The notes beneath the pieces are model-generated. The model did not search any database. It saw nothing but the letters and a program-made list of their open reading frames with translations, and had not been told where the DNA came from. DNA of 60,638 nt. Source: Nostoc sp. NMS2. Its GTDB lineage: Bacteria; Cyanobacteriota; Cyanobacteriia; Cyanobacteriales; Nostocaceae. Positions 34,584 to 43,534 of the stretch are shown in pieces. Position numbers and translations under genes: made by a program. How positions within the stretch are numbered: the first letter of the stretch is position 1; each line of letters opens with the position of its first letter. The DNA lies in contig NZ_JABXKH010000145.1 of assembly GCF_017115105.1 (NCBI RefSeq), positions 1 to 60,638 on the forward strand, read 5' to 3'.

Positions 34584-34627
34584 TAAAAAAATATCCCCCT
34601 CTCCACTAGCGAAGAAGGGGTTAGGAT

Positions 34628-35125
34628 TTACTTACATCCTAAAGATTTGCGAGTTTCCACACCAGTTTTAGAATTTACACCACTTGCCTTAACACAAAGC
34701 TTTTTCACTTGTATCCCATCTAATATTGCATTCGTAAAATCGGTACCGGTGACATCCACGCCATCAAAAGTAGAACGTAGCATCATCGCATCAGTCAACA
34801 CCGCATCACTAAAATCAGCATCCTTAAACCTTGTTAGATAAGCTATGCCTTCACTAAAATTAGCACCATGCAAATTTACTCCCTCAAATAGGGTACCGTT
34901 AAACACGCCACCACGTAAGTCAGCATTGCTAAAATTAGTATTCTCTAATTTGAGATTGGTAAACTCAGTACCAACTAAACTTTGACCAGAGTAATCCTTA
35001 CCCTTGAGTTCATCATTACCCATAGAACGGGTAATACTGGAAGAACTTGCAGCTTCCGCCGATAGGGGAAACAAAAAAAGAACCATAGCTAAAACAAAGC
35101 TAGCTAACAGTCGCCAATATTTCAT
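34628..35125 (-). CDS. Exported pentapeptide-repeat protein (165 aa)
   Basis: The signal peptide (about 1-25, MKYWRLLASFVLAMVLFLFP...AEA) directs it to the lumen or periplasm. The mature part is a run of about 15 A(D/N)(L/F)xx pentapeptides (TNFSNADLRGGVFNGTLFEG and so on, about 45-140), predicted to form a right-handed beta-helix. Two cysteines near the C-terminus (KKLCVKASG and LGCK) may form a disulfide cap. Small lumenal pentapeptide-repeat proteins are common in cyanobacteria and chloroplasts, and their function is mostly unknown. It is convergent with the TPR gene. Confidence 0.85.
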   Translation of the reverse strand: MKYWRLLASFVLAMVLFLFPLSAEAASSSSITRSMGNDELKGKDYSGQSLVGTEFTNLKLENTNFSNADLRGGVFNGTLFEGVNLHGANFSEGIAYLTRFKDADFSDAVLTDAMMLRSTFDGVDVTGTDFTNAILDGIQVKKLCVKASGVNSKTGVETRKSLGCK

Positions 35126-35202
35126 AATCTCTTCTTAATAAATCTCAACACTTCTACTATTAACTATTAAAGCTTACAGAAGGGGACAAGGGAGAAGAAG
35201 GA

Positions 35203-35281
35203 GTGGGGAGCAGGGGGCAGGGGGAAAATTCCTCTCCTCTGCACCCTTCCCCCTGCCCCTCTGCCTCTTCTGCCCAATGCC
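35203..35281. repeat. G-rich then C-rich STRR (inverted heptamers)
   Basis: GGGGCAG-type heptamers followed by CTGCCCC/CTGCCTC units in inverse orientation, able to fold into a long hairpin upstream of gcvT. Confidence 0.7.
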
Positions 35282-35361
35282 CCAATTCGATACACAAGAC
35301 TGTAAAACCAGAAAGCATCTCGTAGGATGATATATGTTGAGGTGCGATCGCAAAATTACCT

Positions 35362-36498
35362 GTGGCTAATCAAGAAGACAACGCCCAATCTCTGGCGCGA
35401 ACCCCTTTATATCAAGTGGGTGTAGAACTCAAAGCCCGCTTTACCAGCTTTGGTGGCTGGGAAATGCCTGTGCAATTTAGTGGCATTAGCCGCGAACACG
35501 AGGCTGTAAGAAATACAGCCGGGATGTTCGATATTTCCCACATGGGTAAATTTACCCTCCAAGGTAAAAATCTCATTTCCCAACTCCAGCCTCTAGTGCC
35601 TTCAGACTTGAGTCGATTGCAACCTGGTCAAGCGCAATACACCGTATTATTAAATCCCCAAGCGGGAATTATTGACGACATCATTGTTTATTACCAAGGT
35701 GAAGACACCACTGGTATACAAAAGGCATTTATCATCGTCAATGCAGCAACCTCCAGTAAAGATAAAGCATGGCTTTTGCAACATCTTGACCTGGATAAAG
35801 TGCAATTCCAAGACCTTTCACCAGAAAAAGCCTTAATTGCCGTGCAAGGGCCAAAAGCGATTAAATATCTCCAGCCTTTAGTACAAGAAGACTTACAACC
35901 AATCAAAGCCTTCGGACATTTAAAAGCAACCCTACTAGGCAAACCCGCCTTCTTGGCCCGCACAGGTTACACCGGAGAAGATGGCTTTGAGGTGATGGTA
36001 GACCCCGATGTGGGGGTAAAATTGTGGCAAAATCTCCATAAAGCTGGTGTTATCCCCTGTGGACTTGGGGCGAGAGACACACTGCGCCTAGAAGCGGCAA
36101 TGGCACTTTACGGACAAGATATCGACGATACCACCACACCCTTAGAAGCAGGTTTGGGGTGGCTAGTCCACTTAGATACCAAAGGTGATTTTATCGGACG
36201 GGAAGTTTTAGCACAACAAAAAGCCTCTGGAATGCAGCGTCGATTGGTGGGTTTACAAACTCAAGGACGCAACATTGCCCGTCATGGCTACCAAGTGTTA
36301 TCCGCAGGTCAAGTTGTGGGAGAAGTTTCCAGTGGCACTCTATCGCCTACACTGGGTTATCCTATTGCTTTAGCTTACGTTCCTACCCAATTAGCAGCCG
36401 TTGGTCAGCAGCTAGAAGTCGAAATTCGCGGCAAAGCTTATCCAGCAGTTGTAGTTAAACGTCCTTTTTATCGGTCAAAAAATCGTGCCGCCAACTAA
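35362..36498 (+). CDS. gcvT: Glycine cleavage system T protein, aminomethyltransferase (378 aa)
   Basis: Transfers the methylene group from the aminomethyl-lipoyl arm of GcvH to tetrahydrofolate and releases ammonia. Family signatures are TSFGGWEMPVQFSGI near the N-terminus, AGMFDISHMGK, GYTGEDGFEV and LGARDTLRLEAAMALYG. The start is GTG (MANQEDNAQ). It is followed by gcvH and gcvP in the same direction, so the photorespiratory glycine decarboxylase genes are clustered, except for lpd. I looked for a glycine riboswitch in the leader and saw none. Confidence 0.95.
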   Translation: MANQEDNAQSLARTPLYQVGVELKARFTSFGGWEMPVQFSGISREHEAVRNTAGMFDISHMGKFTLQGKNLISQLQPLVPSDLSRLQPGQAQYTVLLNPQAGIIDDIIVYYQGEDTTGIQKAFIIVNAATSSKDKAWLLQHLDLDKVQFQDLSPEKALIAVQGPKAIKYLQPLVQEDLQPIKAFGHLKATLLGKPAFLARTGYTGEDGFEVMVDPDVGVKLWQNLHKAGVIPCGLGARDTLRLEAAMALYGQDIDDTTTPLEAGLGWLVHLDTKGDFIGREVLAQQKASGMQRRLVGLQTQGRNIARHGYQVLSAGQVVGEVSSGTLSPTLGYPIALAYVPTQLAAVGQQLEVEIRGKAYPAVVVKRPFYRSKNRAAN

Positions 36499-36623
36499 CA
36501 AGCGCCGAGGTTTTTAAGGAATAATGTGTTGTGAGTTACTCAATCTACAGTAAGGTTCATTACTAGATATGGTTTGGATGACTGCTGGGGCAATAATTTT
36601 TTTGACAAGGGAGAGGAAGTGAT

Positions 36624-37013
36624 ATGTCTTTTGAATATCCTCAAGATTTTAGATACCTCGATTCTCATGAATACGTGCGAATAGATGGCGAAATTGCCAC
36701 CATTGGCATTACTGAGTTTGCCGTACATGAATTGGGTGATATCGTCTTTTTGGAACTGCCAGAAATTGGTGACGCTCTTACCAGAGGAGAAAACTTTGGC
36801 ACAATTGAATCAGTAAAAGCCGTTGAAGAACTCAATTCACCAGTCACAGGAACTGTTATAGAACGCAATGAAGCCTTAATTAATTCTCCTGAAGAAGTTT
36901 CAGAAGACCCCTATGGAGAAGGATGGTTTTTGAAAGTGCGCGTCAATGACCCTGGTGAAGTTGAAGATGCCTTGACAGCAGATGAGTATCGCGCTCAGGT
37001 GGAAGGGGAGTAG
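36624..37013 (+). CDS. gcvH: Glycine cleavage system H protein (129 aa)
   Basis: A lipoyl carrier protein that shuttles the aminomethyl intermediate between GcvP, GcvT and the lipoamide dehydrogenase. The lipoylated lysine is K65 in ESVKAVEELNSP, followed by the conserved GxVxExNxxL(I)xxPExxxxDPYGxGW pattern. A GAGAGGAAG Shine-Dalgarno is eight bases before the ATG. The stop codon directly adjoins a heptamer repeat array that separates it from gcvP. Confidence 0.96.
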   Translation: MSFEYPQDFRYLDSHEYVRIDGEIATIGITEFAVHELGDIVFLELPEIGDALTRGENFGTIESVKAVEELNSPVTGTVIERNEALINSPEEVSEDPYGEGWFLKVRVNDPGEVEDALTADEYRAQVEGE

Positions 37014-37015
37014 GG

Positions 37016-37130
37016 AGTGGGGCATGGGGCATGGAGCATGGGGCATTGGGCATGGGGCATGGGGCATGGGGCATGGGGCATTGGGCATGGGGCATGGGGC
37101 ATGGGGCATTGGGCAGAGGGGCGGGGGGCA
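37016..37130. repeat. STRR heptamer (GGCATGG)n then (GGGGCAG)-like units
   Basis: About thirteen GGCATGG/GGCATTG heptamers start two bases after the gcvH stop, then G-rich units. A C-rich inverse stretch (to about 37222) follows, so the gcvH-gcvP spacer can form a long hairpin. Several ORFs on both strands here are artefacts of the 7-nt period. Confidence 0.9.
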
Positions 37131-37324
37131 GGGGGAAAACTCTTCTCCCTTGCTCCCTGCTCCCTGCTTTCTCATGTCCCCCTGCTCCCCCATCTCCCCC
37201 TGCTCCCCCACTCCCCACTCCACTCGAAGATAAGTCATGAAATTTAGATGAATTGAAAAGTTACACTTACTTCTTATGAGTATTTATTGCAAAATATGAA
37301 ATAGTACCATCTGGAGAGTAATTT

Positions 37325-40246
37325 GTGGTATTGAACGCCCCTATTCTGAAATCGAATGAGCAGCAAGTGCTGAACCAAAAAAGTCAAAAGTTAAGTAGTT
37401 TTGCGCCAAGACACATCGGCCCTAACTCCGACGACATCCAGCTTATGCTTAAGGTTTTGGGATTTACCAGCCTGGATGCCCTAATTGACAAAACAGTTCC
37501 CCAGACAATCCGGCTGAAGCAACCGCTAAAGTTACCAGAAGCCGAAAGTGAGTATGCAGCACTGGCATCCTTAAAAAAAGTTGCTGCCAAAAATCAGGTT
37601 TTCCGCTCATACATCGGTATGGGATATTACGACACTATTACCCCACCTGTGATTGGGCGTAACATTCTAGAAAACCCCGGTTGGTATACTGCTTACACTC
37701 CTTATCAGCCAGAAATTGCCCAAGGGCGACTGGAAGCGCTGCTAAATTTCCAAACCTTGATTATTGACCTCACAGGTTTGGAAATCGCCAATGCTTCGTT
37801 ACTGGATGAAGCCACAGCCGCAGCTGAAGCAATGAGTCTAAGCTATGGTGTTTGTAAAAATCAGGCAAATGCTTATTTCGTCTCTCGTGATTGTCATCCC
37901 CAAACTATTGACGTGTTGCAAACACGGGCTAAACCATTAGGGATTAAGATCATTGTTGGCGATCATGAAACATTTGATTTTGATCGAGCAATTTTTGGGG
38001 CTGTTCTGCAATACCCCGCAAGTGATGGCACTATTTACGACTACCGCGCTTTTATAGAAAAAGCCCATGCTAAGGGTGCATTGGTGACGGTAGCAGCAGA
38101 TCCTTTAAGTTTAACTTTGCTGACCCCTCCTGGGGAATTTGGCGCTGATATTGCTGTCGGTAGTACCCAGCGCTTTGGAATTCCGTTGGGGTTTGGGGGG
38201 CCTCATGCGGCATACTTTGCTACCAAGGAAGAGTATAAGCGGCTGGTTCCAGGGCGAATTGTGGGAGTATCAAAAGATGCTCAAGGTAAACCTGCATTGC
38301 GTCTGGCTTTGCAAACCCGCGAACAGCACATCCGCCGTGAAAAAGCTACTAGTAATATCTGTACTGCACAGGTGCTACTGGCGGTGATGGCGAGTATGTA
38401 CGCCGTCTATCATGGGCCAGATGGATTAAAGCAAATTGCCGAAAACATCCACTCTTTGACGGTGTTGCTGGCACAAGGACTAAAACGTTTAGGTTACAGC
38501 GTCGTTTCCGAATCTTTCTTTGATACGCTGCGAGTAGAACTGGGAACACACAATTTAGAAGATATTCTGGCAGCTAGCGAACAACTTCAAATTAACCTGC
38601 GGGTTTTTGATGCAACTACTGTTGGTATCTCACTAGATGAAACAACTAAATCAGAAGACTTAATCGACCTCTGGCAGATTTTCGCTGGTACAGATGATTT
38701 ACCCTTTACTTTAGAAGAATTAACTTCTGCTTCTCTTCCCCATCTCTCTCTCTCCCGTACCACTACATATCTCACCCATCCTGTATTTAACCGCTATCAC
38801 TCAGAAACTGAATTGTTGCGCTATCTACATAAGCTAGAAGCTAAGGACTTGTCGCTAACAACATCAATGATTCCTTTGGGTTCTTGCACAATGAAGTTGA
38901 ATGCAACAGCAGAGATGATTCCGGTAAGTTGGGAGGAATTTGGCAAGATTCATCCATTTGCCCCTGCGTCGCAAACTCAAGGTTATCAAATCCTGTTTAA
39001 CCAACTTGAGGCATGGTTAGCTGAAATTACCGGATTTGCGGGAATTTCTCTGCAACCAAATGCTGGTTCTCAGGGTGAGTATGCTGGACTTTTAGTAATT
39101 CGCCAATATCACGAAAATCGGGGTGAAGCACACCGGAATGTTTGTTTAATTCCTACCTCAGCACACGGGACAAATCCAGCGAGTGCGGTGATGTGCGGGA
39201 TGAAGGTGGTGGCTGTTGCCTGTGACTCACAAGGTAATATTGACGTTGATGACCTGAAGGCGAAGGTAGAAAAACACAGCAATGAACTAGCCGCCTTAAT
39301 GGTGACATATCCCTCAACTCACGGTGTTTTTGAGGAACCAATTCAGGAAATCTGCGCTGTTGTCCATAGTCACGGTGGACAAGTTTACATGGATGGGGCA
39401 AATATGAACGCCCAAGTAGGGATTTGCCGTCCTGGGGATATTGGTGCGGATGTCTGCCATTTAAACTTGCATAAAACCTTCTGTATTCCTCATGGTGGCG
39501 GTGGCCCTGGTATGGGCCCCATTGGTGTTGCGTCTCATCTTGTGCCATTTTTGCCCGGACATCCTGTTGTCGGGAGTGGGGAAGAAATCTCTAATTCCCG
39601 ACGTATTGGTGCTGTGGCGGCTGCACCTTGGGGTAGTGCGAGTATTCTGGTGATTTCTTGGATGTACATCGCCATGATGGGTGCAGATGGTTTAACGGAA
39701 GCAACTAAGGTGGCGATTCTTAATGCTAACTATATTGCCAAGAAACTGGAATCGTACTATCCGGTTTTGTATCAGGGGAAAAATGGTCTAGTTGCCCATG
39801 AATGTATTTTAGATTTGCGATCGCTCAAAAAATCAGCTGCGATCGAAATTGATGATGTTGCCAAGCGTCTCATGGATTACGGTTTCCATGCACCGACTGT
39901 CTCCTGGCCTGTAGGAGGTACAATCATGGTGGAACCTACAGAAAGTGAATCTAAACAAGAGTTGGATCGTTTCTGTGATGCGTTGATTGCTATTCGCCAA
40001 GAAATTGCCGAAATAGAATCAGGTAAGGTGGATATCCAAGATAATCTTTTAAAGAACGCACCCCACACTGCTGAAAGTTTGATTACTGGAGAATGGCAAC
40101 ATCCCTATTCTCGTGAACAAGCTGCTTATCCTGCACTTTGGACTCGTGAATATAAATTCTGGCCTGCTGTTGGCCGCATTGATGCAGCCTTTGGCGATCG
40201 GAATTTTGTTTGTTCTTGTCTGCCAATGGATGGTTATTCTTCATAA
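37325..40246 (+). CDS. gcvP: Glycine dehydrogenase (decarboxylating), P protein (973 aa)
   Basis: A PLP-dependent homodimeric glycine decarboxylase that loads the aminomethyl group onto GcvH. The protein is full length with N- and C-terminal halves fused, as in cyanobacteria and eukaryotes. The PLP lysine is K717 in LNLHKTFCIPHGGGGPG. Other signatures are FAPRHIGPN at the start, SYIGMGYYDTITPPVI, and MIPLGSCTMKLNAT near 515. The start is GTG at 37325. A strong terminator follows at 40271. It works in photorespiration and one-carbon supply. Confidence 0.96.
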   Translation: MVLNAPILKSNEQQVLNQKSQKLSSFAPRHIGPNSDDIQLMLKVLGFTSLDALIDKTVPQTIRLKQPLKLPEAESEYAALASLKKVAAKNQVFRSYIGMGYYDTITPPVIGRNILENPGWYTAYTPYQPEIAQGRLEALLNFQTLIIDLTGLEIANASLLDEATAAAEAMSLSYGVCKNQANAYFVSRDCHPQTIDVLQTRAKPLGIKIIVGDHETFDFDRAIFGAVLQYPASDGTIYDYRAFIEKAHAKGALVTVAADPLSLTLLTPPGEFGADIAVGSTQRFGIPLGFGGPHAAYFATKEEYKRLVPGRIVGVSKDAQGKPALRLALQTREQHIRREKATSNICTAQVLLAVMASMYAVYHGPDGLKQIAENIHSLTVLLAQGLKRLGYSVVSESFFDTLRVELGTHNLEDILAASEQLQINLRVFDATTVGISLDETTKSEDLIDLWQIFAGTDDLPFTLEELTSASLPHLSLSRTTTYLTHPVFNRYHSETELLRYLHKLEAKDLSLTTSMIPLGSCTMKLNATAEMIPVSWEEFGKIHPFAPASQTQGYQILFNQLEAWLAEITGFAGISLQPNAGSQGEYAGLLVIRQYHENRGEAHRNVCLIPTSAHGTNPASAVMCGMKVVAVACDSQGNIDVDDLKAKVEKHSNELAALMVTYPSTHGVFEEPIQEICAVVHSHGGQVYMDGANMNAQVGICRPGDIGADVCHLNLHKTFCIPHGGGGPGMGPIGVASHLVPFLPGHPVVGSGEEISNSRRIGAVAAAPWGSASILVISWMYIAMMGADGLTEATKVAILNANYIAKKLESYYPVLYQGKNGLVAHECILDLRSLKKSAAIEIDDVAKRLMDYGFHAPTVSWPVGGTIMVEPTESESKQELDRFCDALIAIRQEIAEIESGKVDIQDNLLKNAPHTAESLITGEWQHPYSREQAAYPALWTREYKFWPAVGRIDAAFGDRNFVCSCLPMDGYSS

Positions 40247-40270
40247 AACCATACAGTTTAGTTAACTTGA

Positions 40271-40312
40271 TCCCTCCAACTCTCTTTTTAAGAGAGTTGG
40301 AGGGATTTTTTT
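40271..40312 (+). terminator. Strong Rho-independent terminator of gcvP
   Basis: Perfect 15-bp arms (TCCCTCCAACTCTCT at 40271-40285 and its complement at 40291-40305), a short loop and a TTTTTTTT run. It is also usable from the opposite strand. Confidence 0.92.
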
Positions 40313-40348
40313 TAGATAAACTTTCTTTCTCGCCCCTTCAGTGAACTA

Positions 40349-40723
40349 TTACAACAACTTGTCCAATGTAATTGGCAAATCCCGAATCCGCTTACCTGTG
40401 GCATGATAAATCGCATTTGCGATCGCCGCCGCTACCCCAGTTATTCCAATTTCCCCCACACCCCGCACGCCCAACACACTAATATGCGGGTCGGGTTTAT
40501 CGGTGAAAAGTACCTCGATTTCGCCAACATCGGCATTAACAGGCACATGACAATCTACCAAATTACGCATGACGAAACGACCATTATTTGGATCGAGTAC
40601 CGTCTCCTCCATTAATGCCATCCCAATCCCAAAAATTACCCCGCCCACAATCTGACTGCGGGCAGTTTTGTGATTCAAAATTCGTCCATGCCCATAACTC
40701 CACTGTCGTCTTGCAAAAAAGTT
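40349..40723 (-). pseudogene. Xanthine dehydrogenase/aldehyde oxidase molybdopterin subunit, 3' fragment
   Basis: The last ~125 codons of a molybdenum hydroxylase large subunit. Recognisable segments are SYGHGRILNHKTARSQIVGG, the segment FGIGMALMEETVLD, HVPVNADVGEIEV, and LGVRGVGEIGITGVAAAIANA, which is the catalytic-glutamate region of the family. The normal protein is about 700-780 residues. Homology begins abruptly at 40723, where an in-frame stop and the dispersed element at 40733 start, so the 5' ~80% has been deleted. An ATG at 40678 opens a 109-residue frame, which is unlikely to be functional. Confidence 0.85.
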
Positions 40724-40732
40724 TTATGAGAA

Positions 40733-40802
40733 GAATTCAGAACTCAGGAGTCAGAATGGGCTAAACCTTAGCTATCCGCTAACAGCATGAATTCTGTACG
40801 AG
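40733..40802. repeat. Dispersed element at the breakpoint of the xanthine dehydrogenase remnant
   Basis: CAGAATGGGCTAAACCTTAG, TATCCGCTAACAGC and ATGAATTCTGTAC, the same motifs as at 32085-32180. An inverse TTCTGAATTCTGACTCCTG end lies near 40921-40940, so the whole 40730-40945 segment may be one element. Confidence 0.6.
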
Positions 40803-40989
40803 TGGGTGATGAATATTGGTTAAAACCGTACTTCGTCCCGCTACGCTAACGCCCGAAGTTAAGCGAAAGTAAAATAAATATTTTTCGTAATCAAAACTCT
40901 ATCCCGCAAGTGGCGTAGAGTATTCTGAATTCTGACTCCTGTTTTATGATATGAAATAATCGACATTTCCAATGCTGCCAGTATGACCT

Positions 40990-41514
40990 TTAGTCACTTC
41001 CACCCCAAGTCCAGGCAGGATTGCCATTGTTTAAACTGTTGTTTAGCACGACTAGAGGATAATTATTCGGATCGGAGCCACCAGCCAAATCTAAGATAAA
41101 ATAAACCTTACCTTTAACAAAGTGCATCCGTAAATAATTAAGGTGTTCAGAGTAGGCTTGTCCATCAACCTTAGTCATTCCAGCAGATGCAAAGCATTTG
41201 GCATATCTCGGCTTGAGTGTCCCAACCCATGTAACGCTAAAGCTATTACTGGCTTGAACAGAGATGTTACTGGCATAGGCACTCAGGTTAACAGAGCCAT
41301 TTGTTGAAAAACTGCCTTCTTGATAAGGATGGGGTTTTTCAGTGACAATCACTTTGTCTGGACAGCTTTGTTTTTGCTCGTTTTCACTATAAACTTTTAG
41401 CTCAATGTTTTGTGATTGATTTTGTGCTTGGACACGCCAGTTGGACAACAGAGGCAGTAAAGCAATACTTGTGCTTATAATCAATATCATTGGTCTAAAG
41501 GAAATCATACTCAT
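40990..41514 (-). CDS. Secreted hypothetical protein (174 aa)
   Basis: The N-terminal signal peptide (about 1-29; hydrophobic core MILIISTSIALLPLL, probable cleavage after VQA) indicates export. The mature part is beta-rich with two cysteines (C51 and about C112) that could pair. No family is recognised. The sequence has coding character (no repeats, balanced composition) and stands alone between the xanthine dehydrogenase remnant and a small membrane ORF. Confidence 0.6.
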   Translation of the reverse strand: MSMISFRPMILIISTSIALLPLLSNWRVQAQNQSQNIELKVYSENEQKQSCPDKVIVTEKPHPYQEGSFSTNGSVNLSAYASNISVQASNSFSVTWVGTLKPRYAKCFASAGMTKVDGQAYSEHLNYLRMHFVKGKVYFILDLAGGSDPNNYPLVVLNNSLNNGNPAWTWGGSD

Positions 41515-41690
41515 ACCCGAACAAATATTGAATTTGATGTAGTATTAGATTTTACTAATTAATCGGCGAGATTCAAGTCAGTGTAATTACTTTCTTTCTG
41601 TCAAGGGTAGAAACATAGTTCTATGTGACTATATTTGTTTGACTCTGGCAACCTATTTATTAACTACCGATCCCGATCTAACCATGCGTA

Positions 41691-42029
41691 ATGACGGACT
41701 TACCTTTATCGAGGAAAGGCGATCGGATAAAAGTAATATTGATTATTAACATAGATCCGTTCAGATATCCAGATCATATTGTCATGAGCGCGATCGCTGC
41801 GGTGATTTTTGGTGCAATACTCTGGCTGGGACAGACTGAGATGAAACCAAGAGTTTTTGCGCTCATCAATACAGTAGTTGGAATTTCTGTCTTCTCTGTG
41901 CTGGTGTGGTTCAATGATGCACCCTCAGCAGAATATGTGCCCGCCCAATGGCATGACAAAATCATGCATGTCTGCCTCGATTTGGGCGATCGCCTCTTGA
42001 TGGGGTCTGACATTTTCAAAATTCTGTAG
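41691..42029 (+). CDS. Small putative membrane protein (up to 112 aa)
   Basis: Two hydrophobic segments (AIAAVIFGAILWLG and VVGISVFSVLVWF) suggest two membrane helices, with a short polar C-terminus. The start is uncertain: 41691 gives a polar N-terminal extension, while ATG at 41784 (MSAIAAVIFGAIL, 82 aa) would begin directly at the first helix and looks more natural. No family is recognised and no clear ribosome binding site is visible. Confidence 0.4.
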   Translation: MTDLPLSRKGDRIKVILIINIDPFRYPDHIVMSAIAAVIFGAILWLGQTEMKPRVFALINTVVGISVFSVLVWFNDAPSAEYVPAQWHDKIMHVCLDLGDRLLMGSDIFKIL

Positions 42030-42194
42030 ATGCGATCGCTCCTCTCCCCTCCCACAATCGCAAAAAGCTAGCCTTTCACCTCCAAGGTAATCTCTTTTGG
42101 GCTAGCGAGTCACCAATGACCATGAAAATTGCAAATCCCTCAAAGCGTGGGCTAGAGAGGGATTTTTGGGTATTGGGTGTTAGGGATTGGGTTG

Positions 42195-42428
42195 CTAGTT
42201 TAAATTATTTGCTTTCTCAACGGCTCCCTTTAACTCTTCAAAGGTAATACTGCCGTCTTTGTCTGAATCATAATTTACTAGCAATTCCTGGGGACTAGTG
42301 GTATTTGTTTCTGATGAAATAATTGCACTTAAGCCAGGACTTAAAAAAAGATCATTAATGGATACTTTGCCATCTTGATCGCTATCTAAGGTATTAAAAA
42401 GAGATTGAAGCTCTTGCTCGGTTGTCAT
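42195..42428 (-). CDS. Two-EF-hand calcium-binding protein, CSE-like (77 aa)
   Basis: The whole protein is a pair of EF-hands. Loop 1 is DSDQDGKVSINDL (about residues 15-27) and loop 2 is DSDKDGSITFEEL (about 53-65), both with full sets of calcium ligands (D-x-D-x-D-G-x-[IV]-x-x-x-[ED]). True EF-hand proteins are rare in cyanobacteria. This size and layout fit the calcium sensor CSE described in Anabaena sp. PCC 7120, which is linked to photosynthesis and nitrogen-step-down responses. That identity is an inference. It is cytosolic and monocistronic. Confidence 0.85.
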   Translation of the reverse strand: MTTEQELQSLFNTLDSDQDGKVSINDLFLSPGLSAIISSETNTTSPQELLVNYDSDKDGSITFEELKGAVEKANNLN

Positions 42429-42714
42429 AAGTTTCTATCTGAAGAACTGTTTTTCAACTTAATATCTCATTAATCTCTGATTAATCTCTCAAAATTAAAT
42501 AAACTTGTATCTTTAGACGTAGAAGGGTATCCGCCGAGATAACGGCAAAATGGGACACGATGTAAACAAATGTTGCGTAACGTAGTTTAGTGGTTTACGA
42601 ACTTGCCCAAAAATGGTGTTTAGATATTCAAATTTTTGCACAATAAAATCAACTTTCCACGCTATTAAGTCAACGGGGAGGAACTTTTCTATTTGATCAA
42701 AACAGAATATATGC

Positions 42715-42945
42715 GTCAGTCGCCAGAATAATGCCTCCGGCACGCTCTTCGCGTTCAGAATGAATTCTGTGCGACTGGCGGATGAATAAATGGGTTTAAG
42801 ACCCCCACAAAACAAGAAAATTTGGTGGTCTACAATGAGTGGCGGGTCTGAATCCCCCACTCATTGATTCTGACCGGAGGCGGAGCGTCTCCGGCTCCGC
42901 TCCTGTTAGCGGATAGCTAGGGTTTAGCCCATTCTGGCTTCTGAA
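42715..42945. repeat. Dispersed element, two inverted halves
   Basis: The left half has ATGCCTCCGGCACGCTC and ATGAATTCTGTGCGACTGG. The right half has GCGGATAGCTAGGGTTTAGC and CCATTCTGGCTTCTGAAT in the opposite orientation. It is the most complete example of the family seen at 32085 and 40733. Confidence 0.65.
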
Positions 42946-43049
42946 TATTGTTTCCAATTGTTTTCCCACAGGTGCGCTTTATTGCCCGGAAAGATTACAA
43001 CATTACGGCGGGAGCAATGCGATTTTGTGAGATGACCCCACCTGGAGAG

Positions 43050-43100
43050 CGATCGCATCAGTACTTTCCATCTTCGGCATTCGTAAATCCACCACCCTTT
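43050..43100 (-). pseudogene. Response-regulator receiver scrap
   Basis: On the minus strand one frame reads RVVDLRMPKMESTDAIA, the phosphoacceptor region of a NarL-type receiver. It is similar to DLRMPKMEGADGIA of the regulator at 49259-49888. Nothing else of the gene is left. Confidence 0.45.
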
Positions 43101-43138
43101 TTTAGAACTAAACCTCATCTAAGTTGAGAACCGTAGTT

Positions 43139-43240
43139 TTCGCCCTCACCCTAAATCCCTCTCCCAGATATGGGAGAGGGACTTTGAAATTCTAGCTCCC
43201 CGAATCCCAAATATGGGGGATAGGTTGGGGGATGAGGGCA
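43139..43240. repeat. Dispersed hairpin element (ccctctcc...gggagaggg type)
   Basis: CCCTCTCCCAGATATGGGAGAGGG and a second hairpin of CCCCGAATCCC / GGGGGATAGG type. Related to 5999-6086 and 20836-20941. Confidence 0.6.
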
Positions 43241-43534
43241 AATCCTTTTCATCAAAGAAGAACTACAGGTTTCAAGATAGACATGGTTTGATGCAGCTCA
43301 AAAATGCTAAGGGTGCGAAAGCTTTAATTCCAAAATATCTGCATAAGGATTAATTTTTCTCAATACCGGAAGCTACATTTGGTCTTGATCCGCCAGACAA
43401 CTTATATATTTTGTAAATCGGACAGGATGCTTAACCTACAATAATAGTGCTATATATTTGTAGTTAAAAATTTTAATAAACCACGAAGGCTTAAAAAATC
43501 ACAAAGCCGGACTTTTGCAATACAAACGTATTTG

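Larger units (their letters stand above)
42429..43534. other. Repeat-rich intergenic region with gene scraps
   Basis: No intact gene. It contains the dispersed element at 42715-42945, a response-regulator scrap at 43050-43100 and a hairpin element at 43139-43240. The minus-strand ORFs at 42513-42860 and 42924-43118 have no coding character beyond these pieces. Confidence 0.6.

Noticed and set aside
35126..35361. Glycine riboswitch in front of gcvT
   Set aside because: The leader consists mostly of inverted G/C heptamers. The conserved glycine aptamer core motifs were not found here or before gcvH and gcvP.
36900..37247. Five overlapping ORFs rich in His, Pro, Met and Gly on both strands
   Set aside because: They are artefacts of the GGCATGG/GGGGCAG heptamer arrays after gcvH.
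39153..39548. 131-codon minus-strand ORF with many His and Arg
   Set aside because: It lies wholly inside gcvP on the opposite strand and follows from its codon bias.
42513..42860. 115-codon minus-strand ORF
   Set aside because: It spans the dispersed element at 42715-42945, and its protein has no domain-like features.
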